Position numbers and translations under genes: made by a program. From Leptolyngbyaceae cyanobacterium RM1_1_2 (GTDB lineage: Bacteria; Cyanobacteriota; Cyanobacteriia; Phormidesmidales; Phormidesmidaceae), in assembly GCA_012032345.1 (NCBI GenBank), contig JAAUQI010000015.1, positions 28,025 to 92,024 of the forward strand: a stretch of 64,000 bases of DNA. Direction: 5' to 3'. Shown piece by piece: positions 53,846 to 64,000 of this stretch (position 1 is its first letter; each line of letters starts with the position of its first letter). The notes under the pieces were generated by a model. That model was not told where the DNA came from. It was given only the letters and a program-made list of their open reading frames with translations, and did not search any database.

Positions 53846-54037
53846 TTGGGCAGGGCAAGTCAGTCACTGAAACAGGTTCTAAAAACTTACGGCATTAGTC
53901 AAAACAAGCTGGCGGTTGCTTTGCAGATCGATCGCTCAGCCGTCTTCAAATGGGTTCACGATCAGCGCGAACCCTCTTTAGAGACGATTGTTGAAAGAAG
54001 CGCTAGAAGTAAAAGGCATAGTGCAGTATTCTTCTGA
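53846..54037 (+). pseudogene. Third XRE-type HTH gene, C-terminally broken
   Basis: Starting at TTG 53846: LGRASQSLKQVLKTYGISQN, KLAVALQIDRSAVFKWVHDQREPSLETIV is a paralogue of 53381..53608. After ETIV the frame goes out of register (ERSARSKRHSAVFF then stop). Another frame would give EALEVKGIVQYSSEEKLWVAVID up to a TAA. So the gene has a frameshift, or a different short gene is fused in. The remaining ~130 bp to 54193 has no recognisable gene. Confidence 0.55.
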
Positions 54038-54192
54038 GGAAAAACTTTGGGTTGCTGTGATTGATTAAGATGCCATAGGAGCCGCAAGATCTCGTAGTGC
54101 AAGCGAAATCATGGAGTTTCAGCGCGGCCTAACAATCTCATGCACCGGACAAACTCAAGTAATGGGTGAGTTGCAGCAGGGCAAACGCACAC

Positions 54193-54399
54193 TTAACCAG
54201 TGAGGACTTTAGCGAGATAGGCATTGTCTCATCCAGCTTTGAGCCGCTTGGCTTTTTTGCCAACGCTGGCAGAGGTTTCTTTTAAGAGCAGGTTGAGCGC
54301 AACTTGGCGCATCAAAGCCATGTTCTCAGGAGTATGCGTTTGCTCTCGGGTGAAATCAAAAGAGATTGCAGAGACTCTTAAACCTGTGATAGTCTGGTT
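54193..54399 (-). mobile_element. ISAs1-type transposase, C-terminal remnant
   Basis: Minus-strand translation gives FDFTREQTHTPENMALMRQV, ALNLLLKETSASVGKKAKRLK, AG, a TGA in place of a Trp codon, then DNAYLAKVLTG and TAA. This is the conserved end of ISAs1-family transposases (…PENLA.LR..ALNLL…KRLKAGWD..YL.KVL). Only the last ~60 codons remain. It abuts the tRNA-Val gene. Confidence 0.65.
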
Positions 54400-54407
54400 A
54401 TCCGTTT

Positions 54408-54481
<74 letters not shown>

Positions 54482-55257
54482 TCAAGGTTTCAGCCACTCC
54501 AGCAAGGGTTTCAGCGCCTCAGTGATTCACCGCCTTAGCGCTTGGTGATACTTGGTAAAGCTTCTTGATACACCGTTTTGTGTGCAGATTGCGTGCACGG
54601 GATTGAGTTAGTCGCAAAACTGATCTACAGCAGAGGACGGGTAAAAAACCGTAGGTAGATCTGGCTGATCGAAAAGCTCCCCTACGGTTAATCGACAACC
54701 GACAAGATACAGACGGAGAACTCGTGTTTGGTGCGCTCCGTGTACCTGCAAGATACGTCGAGTATTTGTAGCCCTGTCTACAGCCTTGTAAACCTTAGCT
54801 TTTAATAAGATACAAACCCACTGCCGCGTCGATGTCTTTGTCTGCAAAAACGGTACCGAGAAACCAAACCTATTTGAGGCGCTGATCGAGATCTTTAGTC
54901 ACCTCTACGAGTACGACAAAGATAAAGATAAAGCCGAACTTGATTTCGGCTGTTCTATATGTTTACTTGCTGTCGCCTCTGGTGTGCATTCGTAAGCAGA
55001 GGAAAGAACAGAAGAAAAACTGGTACGTTTGTTTCAGGTCGTGAAATGTGGTCTAGGATATATTTAGCGTTCTGTAAAACTTGAAAACGCTATATGTAGG
55101 TGATCCATGCAGCTAGAAGCATGACTCTCATCTCCTAGAACCCCATGATGAAAACTTTGCGGGTTCCTACCCTAAACGACATGCCAGCAGATTTCATCCA
55201 GCTTTTTCGGCTTTGGCAAGTCATTAAAGCCTCTGATACTGAATCCTCTTTGGCTAC
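54482..55257. other. Gene-poor region downstream of tRNA-Val
   Basis: About 780 bp with no gene I can support. A plus-strand frame near 54820-54998 (KPNLFEALIEIFSHLYEYDK ...) looks weakly protein-like and ends in TAA but has no identifiable start or family. The position just after a tRNA suggests the remains of an integrated element. Confidence 0.4.
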
Positions 55258-55319
55258 CCCCGATTAGGCTGGGCAAACACCGTTTGCCCCTAGGCAAGTC
55301 ACCTATCTTTGAATCGGGG
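55258..55319. repeat. Nested inverted repeats
   Basis: Outer arms CCCCGATT (55258..55265) and AATCGGGG (55312..55319) enclose a perfect 8-bp inner stem GGGCAAAC / GTTTGCCC (55271..55289, loop ACC). Could be an element end or a structured RNA; no T-run on either side. Confidence 0.5.
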
Positions 55320-55598
55320 TTATACGATTCGGATTTGGTATGAATCATCAGCATTTGTCTTCGATTTCTCCTTCTGTCAATTCTTGCGTCAAAATGCCGT
55401 TGCGTTTTTGGGTGGTTTAGCGCGTCTTGTTGAAGCAAGCGGTGGCAGAGCTATTTTTAACTGGAGTACCCTGCGAGGTGATATTCAGGGAAACCTTGAG
55501 CCAGTTCAATGTGATCCAACTTATTACGATTTACAATCAGATACAGAATCGTTCGGTACAGATGTTCTGGTTAGAGGCTAAAGCCATGAAACTCAACA

Positions 55599-56364
55599 GG
55601 GTGCATCCCACCTTTGCGATGAGTATAAGTACTTAGGATGTAGGTGAGGGCATCAGCGCTAAGCTATCAGTACCCCTGATTGTATTGGAGTCAGTAGCTA
55701 GAACTGCCAGCGGTAGATTGCGGGGTCAAAGAGATGAGCCTAGACGGGGGCAAAGTGCGCTTACGTACCCTTCTAGGACAGCCCTGTCAGTGGCGCGACT
55801 ACAAAGGGGTAAACCTGCATCAATGCAGCCTTAGCGCCTTCTACAAAGACAACGACAGCTTGGTGAGCTGGCTCAACCAGCAACCCTTAGCTCAGCCTCT
55901 AGTTTGCTTAGGCGATGAGCACGACGGCATCTGGAACCTGTTTGAACAGCTCGCCCACCCGAGCGAACGCCTTGAGGTCTTGGACTGGTATCACCTGATG
56001 GAGAACTTAGCCAAAGTGGGCGGTTCTCAAGAGCGTCTTGAGGCAGTCGAAGCCTGCTTATGGCAAGGCCATGTCGATGCGGCAGTGAGGTGGCTTCGAT
56101 GACTGGTCGCATGAGCGTGTAGAGCGATTTGTCGCCTACCTAGGCAAGCATTGCCAGCGCATCGTCAACTACAGTTACTACCAAGCCGAGGGCATTTCGA
56201 TTGGTTCTGGTGCGGTGGAGTCGAGTATCAAGCAGATTGGCAGACGAGTGAAGATTTCGGGTGCTCACTGGAAGGAAGACAACCTGCCGCAGGTGCTTCT
56301 ACAGCGTTGTGCTTACCTCAACGGCCAGTTCTCATCCTGAGTCTTACAAGGCTGGGATGCACCC
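55599..56364 (+). mobile_element. ISKra4-type insertion element, shortened and frameshifted
   Basis: Matching terminal inverted repeats GGGTGCATCCCA (55599..55610) and TGGGATGCACCC (56353..56364) bound a 766-bp element. Inside, a transposase frame from ~55709 reads MSLDGGKVRLRTLLGQPCQW, LVCLGDEHDGIWNLFEQLAH, VLDWYHLMENLAKVGGSQER; after a frame change near 56090 it continues ERFVAYLGKHCQRIVNYSYY, ISIGSGAVESSIKQIGRRVK and CAYLNGQFSS to a TGA at 56338..56340. VDGGKVRLRT, DWYHL and GSGAVES are the ISKra4-family DDE region. The N-terminal third of the transposase is missing, so it is not autonomous. Confidence 0.75.
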
Positions 56365-56365
56365 C

Positions 56366-57892
<1,527 letters not shown>

Positions 57893-57977
57893 TTATCAAA
57901 GGTACAAGACTGAAGTCTCCAGTATCTTTGGCTCACAGCCAGCCCTCAGGCCAAAGATTGGACGCAAAACGGCTAAA

Positions 57978-58340
57978 TTAGCTGCCGCGATAGGTGCTGT
58001 AGGCCCAGGGAGACGCTAGCAAGGGGACATGGTAGTGGAGGTTAGTATCGGCGATCGCAAAGCGAATGGGAATCTGGTCTAAAAAGGGAGGCTCGCTCAG
58101 ATTGCTGAGGCGCTGAGTAAAGTAATCTGCGGTTGAAAAAACCAGCTCGTATGTACCTACTTTGAAGGCTTCATCTGCTAAAAGCGGCGTATCGGTGCGG
58201 CCATCGGCATTGGTTGTGACGGTTTTGAGCAGCGATCGCGTTTCTAACTCAGGATCAATTTGCCACAGCGCGATCGCCATTTGCGCGGCAGGACAGCCAT
58301 GGGCGGTATCTAAAACATGGGTCGTTAGCTTACCAGTCAT
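57978..58340 (-). CDS. uraH: 5-Hydroxyisourate hydrolase (transthyretin-like)
   Basis: 120 aa. HIUase signatures: [21 protein letters not shown] at the N-terminus, [12 protein letters not shown] in the middle, and C-terminal [20 protein letters not shown], with catalytic His and the YRGS tetrapeptide that separates HIUase from transthyretin. Hydrolyses 5-hydroxyisourate in urate breakdown. It starts 8 bp after the Rieske oxygenase stop, so the two are an operon. No urate oxidase or OHCU decarboxylase is seen nearby. Confidence 0.93.
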   Translation of the reverse strand: MTGKLTTHVLDTAHGCPAAQMAIALWQIDPELETRSLLKTVTTNADGRTDTPLLADEAFKVGTYELVFSTADYFTQRLSNLSEPPFLDQIPIRFAIADTNLHYHVPLLASPWAYSTYRGS

Positions 58341-58348
58341 GATCTTCT

Positions 58349-59404
58349 CTAAGCTAGCTGCATCTTCAAAACAGCAGACTCAGCAGTTCGGTGTCGAGTC
58401 TGTTCAACTTCGCCGTAAGTTTTGAGCAAAGCTGCCATCTTTTTACGCATCAGAATGCCGGGTTTATCGGTTGCCATATGCTGTTCACGGGTTAGCGCCA
58501 GCGGCACATCATAATCAGTAGTTTCAAGAATGCGCTTGTCTTCTAAGGTCACTGCGCGATCGAAGGCAATTACATCGCTGGCTTTAACTTCGGCTTCGCT
58601 GTCGTTGCGCAGGCAAAACTGCACCATCTGAGACATGCGATCGCTAATCGGCGTCATTGTATTCACAATCACATGGGACAGCCCATTGGGGTAGTCAATT
58701 CGCAGCATCACGGTAAAGGGCATAAACCAGCGCATTGTCATCGTTCGCACAGTCTGATCCTGAGCCATCTTCAGGTTTTGCTTTTGCAAATCAGGGTTGA
58801 CCACCTTTAAAGTGCTGCGGTAGTCAAGTCCCCACTCGGTTTCTTCTAGCTCCATTGAATCTGGCGTTGGATAAGACTCACTACCAAAGGTAGTGGGATG
58901 AACATAGGCAGGATGAGCCATATCCATCTCATTTTCCATCACCCGCAGACCAGCACAGTTCCAGGGTTCGTAAAACTCATGAATCAGGCGAAAGTCTGGG
59001 TCGTTGGCTTCAAGAATATCAGGAACTTCCCTGAGGGGGGCGTCAGCTAAGCAGACCCAGGCATAACCATAACGTTCGCAGCAGCGATAGGCTTGGATCT
59101 GATAGCTAGAGGAGATAGTACCGTCTTCAGGAACCTGAGGTACGTAGACACAATGCCCTTCGGCGTCAAACGACCACCCGTGATACGGACAGCAGATATT
59201 GCCGTTTTTAATTTTGCCAAGCGACAGTTGAGCAGAACGGTGGCAGCAGCGATCGCGCAACACAGCGGGCTGTCCTGCCTGATTGCGCCAGACAACCAGC
59301 TTTTCTCCGAGTAGTTCAAATGAAGTGGGTGTCTCTAACAGCTGCTCTACAGGTGCAACAGGGTACCAAAAGCGGCGCAGGACAGGTTGTTGAGTAACTA
59401 ACAT
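58349..59404 (-). CDS. Rieske non-haem iron oxygenase, alpha subunit
   Basis: 351 aa. Rieske [2Fe-2S] ligands Cys53, His55, Cys72, His75 ([13 protein letters not shown] … [10 protein letters not shown]). Mononuclear iron motif [13 protein letters not shown] (NxxDxxHxxxxH) near 155-170. C-terminal domain with [20 protein letters not shown]. It resembles cyanobacterial aromatic ring-hydroxylating/pheophorbide-oxygenase-like proteins but lacks a C-terminal membrane anchor. Coupled to uraH, which suggests a purine-like or other N-heterocyclic substrate (inference). Electron donor not encoded here. Confidence 0.9.
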   Translation of the reverse strand: MLVTQQPVLRRFWYPVAPVEQLLETPTSFELLGEKLVVWRNQAGQPAVLRDRCCHRSAQLSLGKIKNGNICCPYHGWSFDAEGHCVYVPQVPEDGTISSSYQIQAYRCCERYGYAWVCLADAPLREVPDILEANDPDFRLIHEFYEPWNCAGLRVMENEMDMAHPAYVHPTTFGSESYPTPDSMELEETEWGLDYRSTLKVVNPDLQKQNLKMAQDQTVRTMTMRWFMPFTVMLRIDYPNGLSHVIVNTMTPISDRMSQMVQFCLRNDSEAEVKASDVIAFDRAVTLEDKRILETTDYDVPLALTREQHMATDKPGILMRKKMAALLKTYGEVEQTRHRTAESAVLKMQLA

Positions 59405-59565
59405 AAAACCTCATGTGAGTACATTTCCGTTACTATATCGAGAGCACCTTAGCCGAACTGTATTAGCGGACTCATCCTCACAGCCGTAAAATATCTCGAT
59501 CGTCAGGGGACAGAAAAGCAGCCTGTCCTTTAAGTTAGGAATGATGCTTATCACTTGACAAATTC

Positions 59566-59754
59566 ATGAATCGGCCCAACCTGACTATCTTTGTATTTGG
59601 CTTACTGCTAATGAGTTTACTGGCTCCGTTTGCAGGGTTAGCTCCCCTGCTGCTGCTGCTGCTGTTGACGGCAGCCGTCTGGTTTGCTCGCAGCCTCTGG
59701 CAAATCTTAACAAACCAGCCTGAGTCAGACATAGCTGAAAAGCCTAAACCGTAA
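59566..59754 (+). CDS. Small membrane protein, 62 aa
   Basis: Two adjacent hydrophobic segments (LTIFVFGLLLMSLLAPFAGL and PLLLLLLLTAAVWFARSLW) and a charged tail ESDIAEKPKP. ATG 59566; RBS weak. No family recognised. Plausible but not certain to be expressed. Confidence 0.45.
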   Translation: MNRPNLTIFVFGLLLMSLLAPFAGLAPLLLLLLLTAAVWFARSLWQILTNQPESDIAEKPKP

Positions 59755-60264
59755 TCGCTCATTTGCCTAAAAAATTTAAAGACTCAATGCTTTCTCAGGC
59801 TGTTTCGGCAACCTTAACTTTTTATTGACTGTCGTCATAGTAATAAATATCGGGCCGATACAAACATGAATAGCAAAAACCAGAATTTCAGCTAGCAGAG
59901 CCGCCGTGGTCAGCACAGCTTTAGCAAGACAGACAGACGAGAGACAGCTACGCGGCTACTTCACTCTCAACAGCCACTTGATAAGAAACCGCGTTTTTTG
60001 GGTATTCCTTTAGAGAGCCTTGAAGTTTTAGTAAACCCGCATAGAGTTGCTCAACTCTGTCCCAAATCCTCTGCTAAATTGCTTGCAAGTCAGGTGGTTG
60101 CCGTCACCCGCCAAGTCGCATGCCCATAAGAAGATCTTAAGTCCTAATGAAACATGGCTCAGCGCGGCCTGCAACTCAGCAGCTTAGTGCTGTATTCAGA
60201 GCAGTTAGCCCTGATTTGCGCTGGTATAGGTTTAGTCCCTAATGTTCCTCAACTTATTAGCGTT
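59755..60264. other. Long leader/intergenic region before the UDP-xylose synthase gene
   Basis: About 510 bp. An open frame (60154..60264) runs into the sugar epimerase but lacks family sequence, so the ATG at 60265 is preferred. No RNA gene, repeat or convincing promoter was recognised. Confidence 0.4.
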
Positions 60265-61221
60265 ATGAGAATTTTAGTCACGGGTGGTGCTGGTTTTATT
60301 GGCTCTCATCTAATTGATCGGCTGATGGCGGCAGATCACGAAGTTATTTGCTTGGATAATTTTTATACCGGACATAAGCGCAATCTTCTCCGCTGGCTTG
60401 GCAACCCAGCTTTTGAACTGATTCGCCACGACATTACCGAGCCTATTTGCTTAGAAGTTGATCAAATTTATCACCTCGCCTGCCCCGCATCGCCGGTGCA
60501 TTATCAGTACAATCCAGTCAAGACTATCAAGACCAACGTGATGGGAACGCTCAACATGCTAGGCTTAGCAAAGCGGGTCAAGGCTAGATTTTTGTTGGCT
60601 TCTACTTCAGAAGTTTACGGCGATCCTGAAGTTCATCCTCAGCCAGAAGAATACCGGGGCAACGTCAATACGATTGGTATTCGTAGCTGCTACGACGAAG
60701 GCAAGCGCGTTGCTGAAACCCTAGCTTTTGACTATCATCGACAAAACGACGTTGAGATTAGGGTCGCTCGGATTTTTAATACCTATGGCCCTCGGATGCT
60801 GGAAAACGACGGTCGCGTCGTTAGCAACTTCATCGTACAGGCTCTGCAAGACAGGCCGCTAACGGTCTACGGCAAAGGCTCACAAACCCGCAGTTTTTGC
60901 TACGTGTCGGATCTAGTTGAAGGACTGATGCGTCTGATGAATGGGGAGCACACAGGCCCTATAAATTTAGGTAATCCTGATGAATACACCATCTTGGAAT
61001 TAGCCCAAACGGTTCAAAGCATGATTAACCCGAATGCTGAACTTAAGTTTGAGCCACTGCCTCAGGATGACCCCCGCCGTCGCCAGCCAGACATTACCCG
61101 CGCTAAAACCTGGCTGAATTGGGAACCTACCATTCCGCTAAAGCAGGGTCTAGAGTTAACCATCCGTGATTTTAAAGAGCGTTTAATTACAGAAAAAGCG
61201 ATCGCGGCTACCTCAGCTTAA
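60265..61221 (+). CDS. UDP-glucuronate decarboxylase (UDP-xylose synthase), SDR family
   Basis: 318 aa from ATG 60265 ([20 protein letters not shown]). NAD-binding [11 protein letters not shown], catalytic [19 protein letters not shown] with Thr/Ser, [20 protein letters not shown] (YxxxK), [20 protein letters not shown] and [17 protein letters not shown], all typical of UXS. Converts UDP-glucuronate to UDP-xylose for polysaccharides. UDP-glucose dehydrogenase, which makes its substrate, follows 186 bp downstream in the same direction. Confidence 0.92.
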   Translation: MRILVTGGAGFIGSHLIDRLMAADHEVICLDNFYTGHKRNLLRWLGNPAFELIRHDITEPICLEVDQIYHLACPASPVHYQYNPVKTIKTNVMGTLNMLGLAKRVKARFLLASTSEVYGDPEVHPQPEEYRGNVNTIGIRSCYDEGKRVAETLAFDYHRQNDVEIRVARIFNTYGPRMLENDGRVVSNFIVQALQDRPLTVYGKGSQTRSFCYVSDLVEGLMRLMNGEHTGPINLGNPDEYTILELAQTVQSMINPNAELKFEPLPQDDPRRRQPDITRAKTWLNWEPTIPLKQGLELTIRDFKERLITEKAIAATSA

Positions 61222-61407
61222 GGACAGCCGTTTTAAGCTAAACCTGTAGGGAGTGCCGTGTAATATGTGTTTTGCGAGCGATAGCTTCTCAGGAAGTATC
61301 GCCTCCTGGAATCGAAATTGACCTCAGGTGACGCTTTCACTATTGTTTGGTTGATAAAGGTTTTCTAAGAGCTATTAGCCCTAACTTATTAAAGAGGATT
61401 CAGCCCT

Positions 61408-62793
61408 ATGCGTGTTTGTGTAATTGGAACTGGATATGTTGGTCTGGTAACAGGTGTTTGCCTTGCCCATGCAGGCCACGACGTCATCTGCGTTGATAAC
61501 AATGAAGAGAAAGTAAAGCTGATGAAATCTGGGCAATCCCCCATTTATGAGCCGGGGCTGTCTGAGCTAATGAAGTCTTCTATGGAGACTGGCAAACTCA
61601 CCTTTACAGTAGACATCGCTGCCGGAGTCAGCCACGGTGAAATTCTCTTTATTGCTGTGGGCACTCCAGCCCTGCCGACGGGTGAGAGCGATACCCGCTA
61701 TGTGGAAGCGGTTGCTCGCGGCATTGGCGAACACCTCAATGGCGGTTACAAAGTCATCGTCAACAAATCTACGGTTCCTATCGGTTCGGGCGATTGGGTG
61801 CGCATGATTGTTTTAGACGGCATTGCCGAGCGCAAGAAGGCACTGGTAGGGGCAGGCGCTCCGGTTGAAGCTCCCCCGGTCATTGATGCTAACTTTGATG
61901 TTGTTAGCAATCCTGAGTTTCTGCGTGAGGGATCTGCCGTCCATGACACATTTAACCCTGACCGCATTGTGCTGGGCAGTAACAGTCCTAAAGCGATCGC
62001 TATGATGAAGGAACTCTACACGCCAATCGTAGAGCGTCAGGTGGCTGAAGACAGGTCTTTACCGCCGGTTCCAATTGTGGTTACCGATCTCAGCTCAGCC
62101 GAGATGGTAAAGTATGCCTCTAATGCCTTCTTAGCCACCAAAATTAGCTTTATTAACGAAGTTGCCAACATCTGCGATCGCGTCGGCGCAGACGTAGTTC
62201 AGGTTGCCAAAGGGATTGGCTTAGACTCTCGCATTGGCAATAAATTCTTACAGGCAGGTTTAGGCTGGGGCGGTTCCTGCTTCCCGAAAGATGTTTCGGC
62301 CCTAGTTCACACCGCAGAAGACTATGGGTACGAAGCAGAGCTGCTCAATGCCACAATTAATGTCAATCAGCGTCAGCGGTTGGTTACCCTTGAAAAGCTG
62401 CAGCAGGTCTTAAAAATTCTTAAGGGTAAAACCGTGGGCCTGTTAGGTCTGACTTTCAAGCCCGATACTGACGACATGCGCGATGCCCCGTCGCTAAAGC
62501 TGATCGAAGAACTCAATCGCTTGGGGGCTAAGGTCAAAGCCTACGACCCGATTATTTCTCAAAGCGGTATGCGCAACGGTCTGACCGGAGTCATTGTCGA
62601 AACCGATCCTGAACTGCTAGCCGACGGCTGCGACGCACTTGTTCTTGTTACTGACTGGAAGCACTTTAAGAATCTCAACTATGTCAAGATGGCTGAGTCT
62701 ATGCACTCTGCCATTTTCATTGATGGTCGCAACTTCCTCGACCAGGCCATTATCGAAGAGGCTGGATTCCGCTATCTTGGCATTGGCCGCTAG
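61408..62793 (+). CDS. ugd: UDP-glucose 6-dehydrogenase
   Basis: 461 aa. VCVIGTGYVGLVTGVCLAHAGH (NAD site), VGTPALPTGESDTRYVEAVA, VSNPEFLREGSAVHDTFNPDR, VKYASNAFLATKISFINEVANICD, GLGWGGSCFPKDVSAL (catalytic Cys) and LTFKPDTDDMRDAPSL. AAAGAGGATT precedes ATG 61408. Oxidises UDP-glucose to UDP-glucuronate, feeding the upstream UXS. Confidence 0.97.
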   Translation: MRVCVIGTGYVGLVTGVCLAHAGHDVICVDNNEEKVKLMKSGQSPIYEPGLSELMKSSMETGKLTFTVDIAAGVSHGEILFIAVGTPALPTGESDTRYVEAVARGIGEHLNGGYKVIVNKSTVPIGSGDWVRMIVLDGIAERKKALVGAGAPVEAPPVIDANFDVVSNPEFLREGSAVHDTFNPDRIVLGSNSPKAIAMMKELYTPIVERQVAEDRSLPPVPIVVTDLSSAEMVKYASNAFLATKISFINEVANICDRVGADVVQVAKGIGLDSRIGNKFLQAGLGWGGSCFPKDVSALVHTAEDYGYEAELLNATINVNQRQRLVTLEKLQQVLKILKGKTVGLLGLTFKPDTDDMRDAPSLKLIEELNRLGAKVKAYDPIISQSGMRNGLTGVIVETDPELLADGCDALVLVTDWKHFKNLNYVKMAESMHSAIFIDGRNFLDQAIIEEAGFRYLGIGR

Positions 62794-62850
62794 CCTGTAT
62801 TAGCCACAGAAACCGGGTTCACAATGGCAGTAACCCGGTTCCTGGACGAT

Positions 62851-63222
62851 CTAGCCTCGACTGCGCAAAAGCTGCTTTACCGTTTCGACCATTTCAGCCG
62901 GACGGAACGGTTTGGCAATATAGGCATCTGCGCCCTGTCTCATCCCCCAATAGCGATCGTGTTCCTCTCCCTTAGAAGAGCAAATCACGACGGGAACATT
63001 TTCAGTGCCAGCGTTGCTCTTAACCCAGCGGCATAGCTCATAGCCGTTCATATTTGGCATGACGATGTCTAGAACCACCAAATCAGGGGAACCAGCTAGA
63101 ATTTTCTCTTTGGCTTCAACCCCGTCTCTGGCCTCAATGACTGTCATACCAGCCTTGATTAAAAGACCCGAAATCATTTCTCGCAAGGTTGAGCTGTCAT
63201 CCACAATCAAGACCGTACTCAT
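62851..63222 (-). CDS. CheY-like single-domain response regulator
   Basis: 123 aa, one receiver domain. Phosphoacceptor Asp52 (LVVLDIVMPNMNGYEL), acidic pair in LIVDDSS, switch Ser in VVICSSKGEEHDRYWGM and Lys104 in AYIAKPF. The ERDRYWGMRQGAD-type alpha4 resembles PilH/PatA-linked regulators of cyanobacterial phototaxis operons. No output domain and no linked kinase in the window. Confidence 0.93.
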   Translation of the reverse strand: MSTVLIVDDSSTLREMISGLLIKAGMTVIEARDGVEAKEKILAGSPDLVVLDIVMPNMNGYELCRWVKSNAGTENVPVVICSSKGEEHDRYWGMRQGADAYIAKPFRPAEMVETVKQLLRSRG

Positions 63223-63409
63223 GGCTCTCTATTAAACCGCTACGCTCAGCTTATTTAGTCTATACTCTCTAGCTTTTTAAGGAAATGCAAGCGATCGCCC
63301 TTGGTTGCAGTAATTCTCATTTTAGTGCTTGTGCATGGAATTACAGAGCTAGCAGCCCGCATTCTGCCTATCTTTCTTTAAAGAACATCAAAGTCAGTAT
63401 CCACTCAGT

Positions 63410-63823
63410 ATGGACAGCCTAAGCTATTACTACAAGACTCTTGACTTGGTTCCTGGTTGTTCAAAGCAAGATATCAAACGGGCTTATCGAAGACTAGCTC
63501 AGGAATGGCATCCAGATAAATTCTTACATGATCCCAAACGCTTAAAAATCGCCCGCGAGAATTTTGAGTCTATTAAAAACGCTTACGAACAGCTAATTTT
63601 ACATCTCGAATCAGTTCCAGACAGCGAACTCAAAACCAATATCTTTACCCGCCCTGTTAGTGCTGAAGAGTATTATCAATCAGGTGCGAATAGCCTGATC
63701 CAGGAGAATTATCAAGAAGCCGTTGAGTACTTTACTCAGGCCATCCGCAAAAAACCTGATTATTTAAAGGCTTATCAAGCTAGTAGTCCACCAAAGAGAC
63801 TTTGCCTAGTTCTCTTGCTCTAG
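63410..63823 (+). pseudogene. J-domain/TPR protein truncated by an IS630-type element
   Basis: From ATG 63410: a J-domain (YYYKTLDLVPGCSKQDIKRA, YRRLAQEWHPDKFL with H34-P35-D36, ARENFESIKNAYEQLI), a short linker, then a TPR (AEEYYQSGANSLIQENYQEA, VEYFTQAIRKKPDYLKAYQ). Host-type sequence stops at about 63777. The remaining codons (ASSPPKRLCLVLLL) and stop are supplied by the inserted element. The original protein, an Hsp70 co-chaperone-like factor with TPRs, was longer; a short J+TPR protein may still be made. Confidence 0.75.
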
Positions 63824-64000
63824 GTTCGGCTCTTGCTCCAGGTTCGGCTCTTGCTCTACTTTCGGATATAGATGCTCTAAGCGAATCCGTGCACTCGCAC
63901 TCGAAAATCTCCAATTGAGCGTGGCTTTTCTAGCATTACGCTCATCCTGCCAAGCCTTAATTTGCTCCCCCAGTTCCGCTTGAGTGGGAATACGCCGATT
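63806..64000 (-). mobile_element. IS630-family transposase, C-terminal part (continues beyond window)
   Basis: Minus strand, in frame from the window edge: NRRIPTQAELGEQIKAWQDE, RNARKATLNWRFSSASARIR, LEHLYPKVEQEPNLEQEPNL to TAG at 63806. NRRIP and a WRFxxxxARIxLxxLYP end are the signature of IS630-family DDE transposases. The extreme C-terminus is an 18-bp tandem repeat (EQEPNL) present 2-3 times. The IS end is near 63777, at a TA dinucleotide as expected for IS630. Confidence 0.8.

Noticed and set aside
54608..54847. 79-codon minus-strand frame after tRNA-Val
   Set aside because: No RBS, no recognisable motif and odd composition; treated as non-coding relic DNA.
55309..55598. Two overlapping frames left of the ISKra4 element that might be the 5' half of the interrupted gene
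   Set aside because: Neither joins convincingly to the sequence right of the element and I recognise no family.

Overview
This is a chromosomal window from a cyanobacterium. It carries psaC (photosystem I), a complete ndhF3-ndhD3-cupA-cupS CO2-uptake operon, a CAAD/CURT1-type thylakoid protein, and the HIP1 octamer GCGATCGC scattered through it (for example at 244..251). Several of the conserved hypothetical proteins look cyanobacterial. The many Uma2 (DUF820) genes and the NACHT-WD40 and DNA-phosphorothioation relics fit a larger-genome Leptolyngbya/Phormidesmis-like lineage. That placement is my inference; no 16S or similar marker is present.

Layout. (1) 1-7.2 kb is a decayed accessory/defence zone: the end of a PEP-utilising swivel-domain gene, a VapC scrap, a NACHT-WD40 gene whose ATPase core has been deleted, a scrambled phosphorothioation-associated methyltransferase relic, one intact Uma2 gene, one dead Uma2 gene, and a 137-bp duplicated promoter/5' end. 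(2) 7.2-12.6 kb is the low-CO2 NDH-1MS operon, including a 51-aa single-span membrane protein between cupA and cupS. (3) 12.9-33.7 kb is mostly core or conserved genes: a spore-photoproduct-lyase-like radical SAM enzyme, YidD, hflX, CAAD, an old yellow enzyme divergent from an ArsR regulator, a sulfotransferase, a lipid kinase, an M48 protease, a metallophosphoesterase, then psaC, acpP-fabF and transketolase. (4) 33.8-37.4 kb is a second graveyard: an integron-type integrase pseudogene, an iteron-like repeat cluster, an attC-like hairpin, and end-to-end fragments of ParA, an ISL3 transposase and a WD40 gene, then one intact and one dead Uma2 gene. (5) 37.5-53.2 kb is housekeeping plus oddities: trpS with a one-base frameshift, an S41 protease homologue lacking both catalytic residues, a PQQ sugar dehydrogenase, a caspase homologue lacking its His/Cys dyad, sat, mnmA and nnr. 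(6) 53.3-56.8 kb, around tRNA-Val(GAC), holds three small HTH genes and fragments of ISAs1- and ISKra4-type elements. (7) 56.8-64 kb has ilvC, a Rieske oxygenase-uraH pair, UDP-glucose dehydrogenase and UDP-xylose synthase, a response regulator, and a J-domain/TPR gene cut by an IS630-type element.

Working together: ndhF3/ndhD3/cupA/cupS make the inducible CO2-hydrating NDH-1 complex. acpP and fabF are adjacent fatty-acid genes. ugd and uxs convert UDP-glucose to UDP-glucuronate and then UDP-xylose. The Rieske oxygenase and HIU hydrolase probably act in purine or ring catabolism. The most unusual observations are the integron remnant with an attC-like site, the two catalytically dead protease homologues within 5 kb, the frameshifted trpS, the small protein inside the cup operon, and two MITE-like copies, one of which supplies a host stop codon. 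All identifications are from reading motifs by eye; no database search was run.
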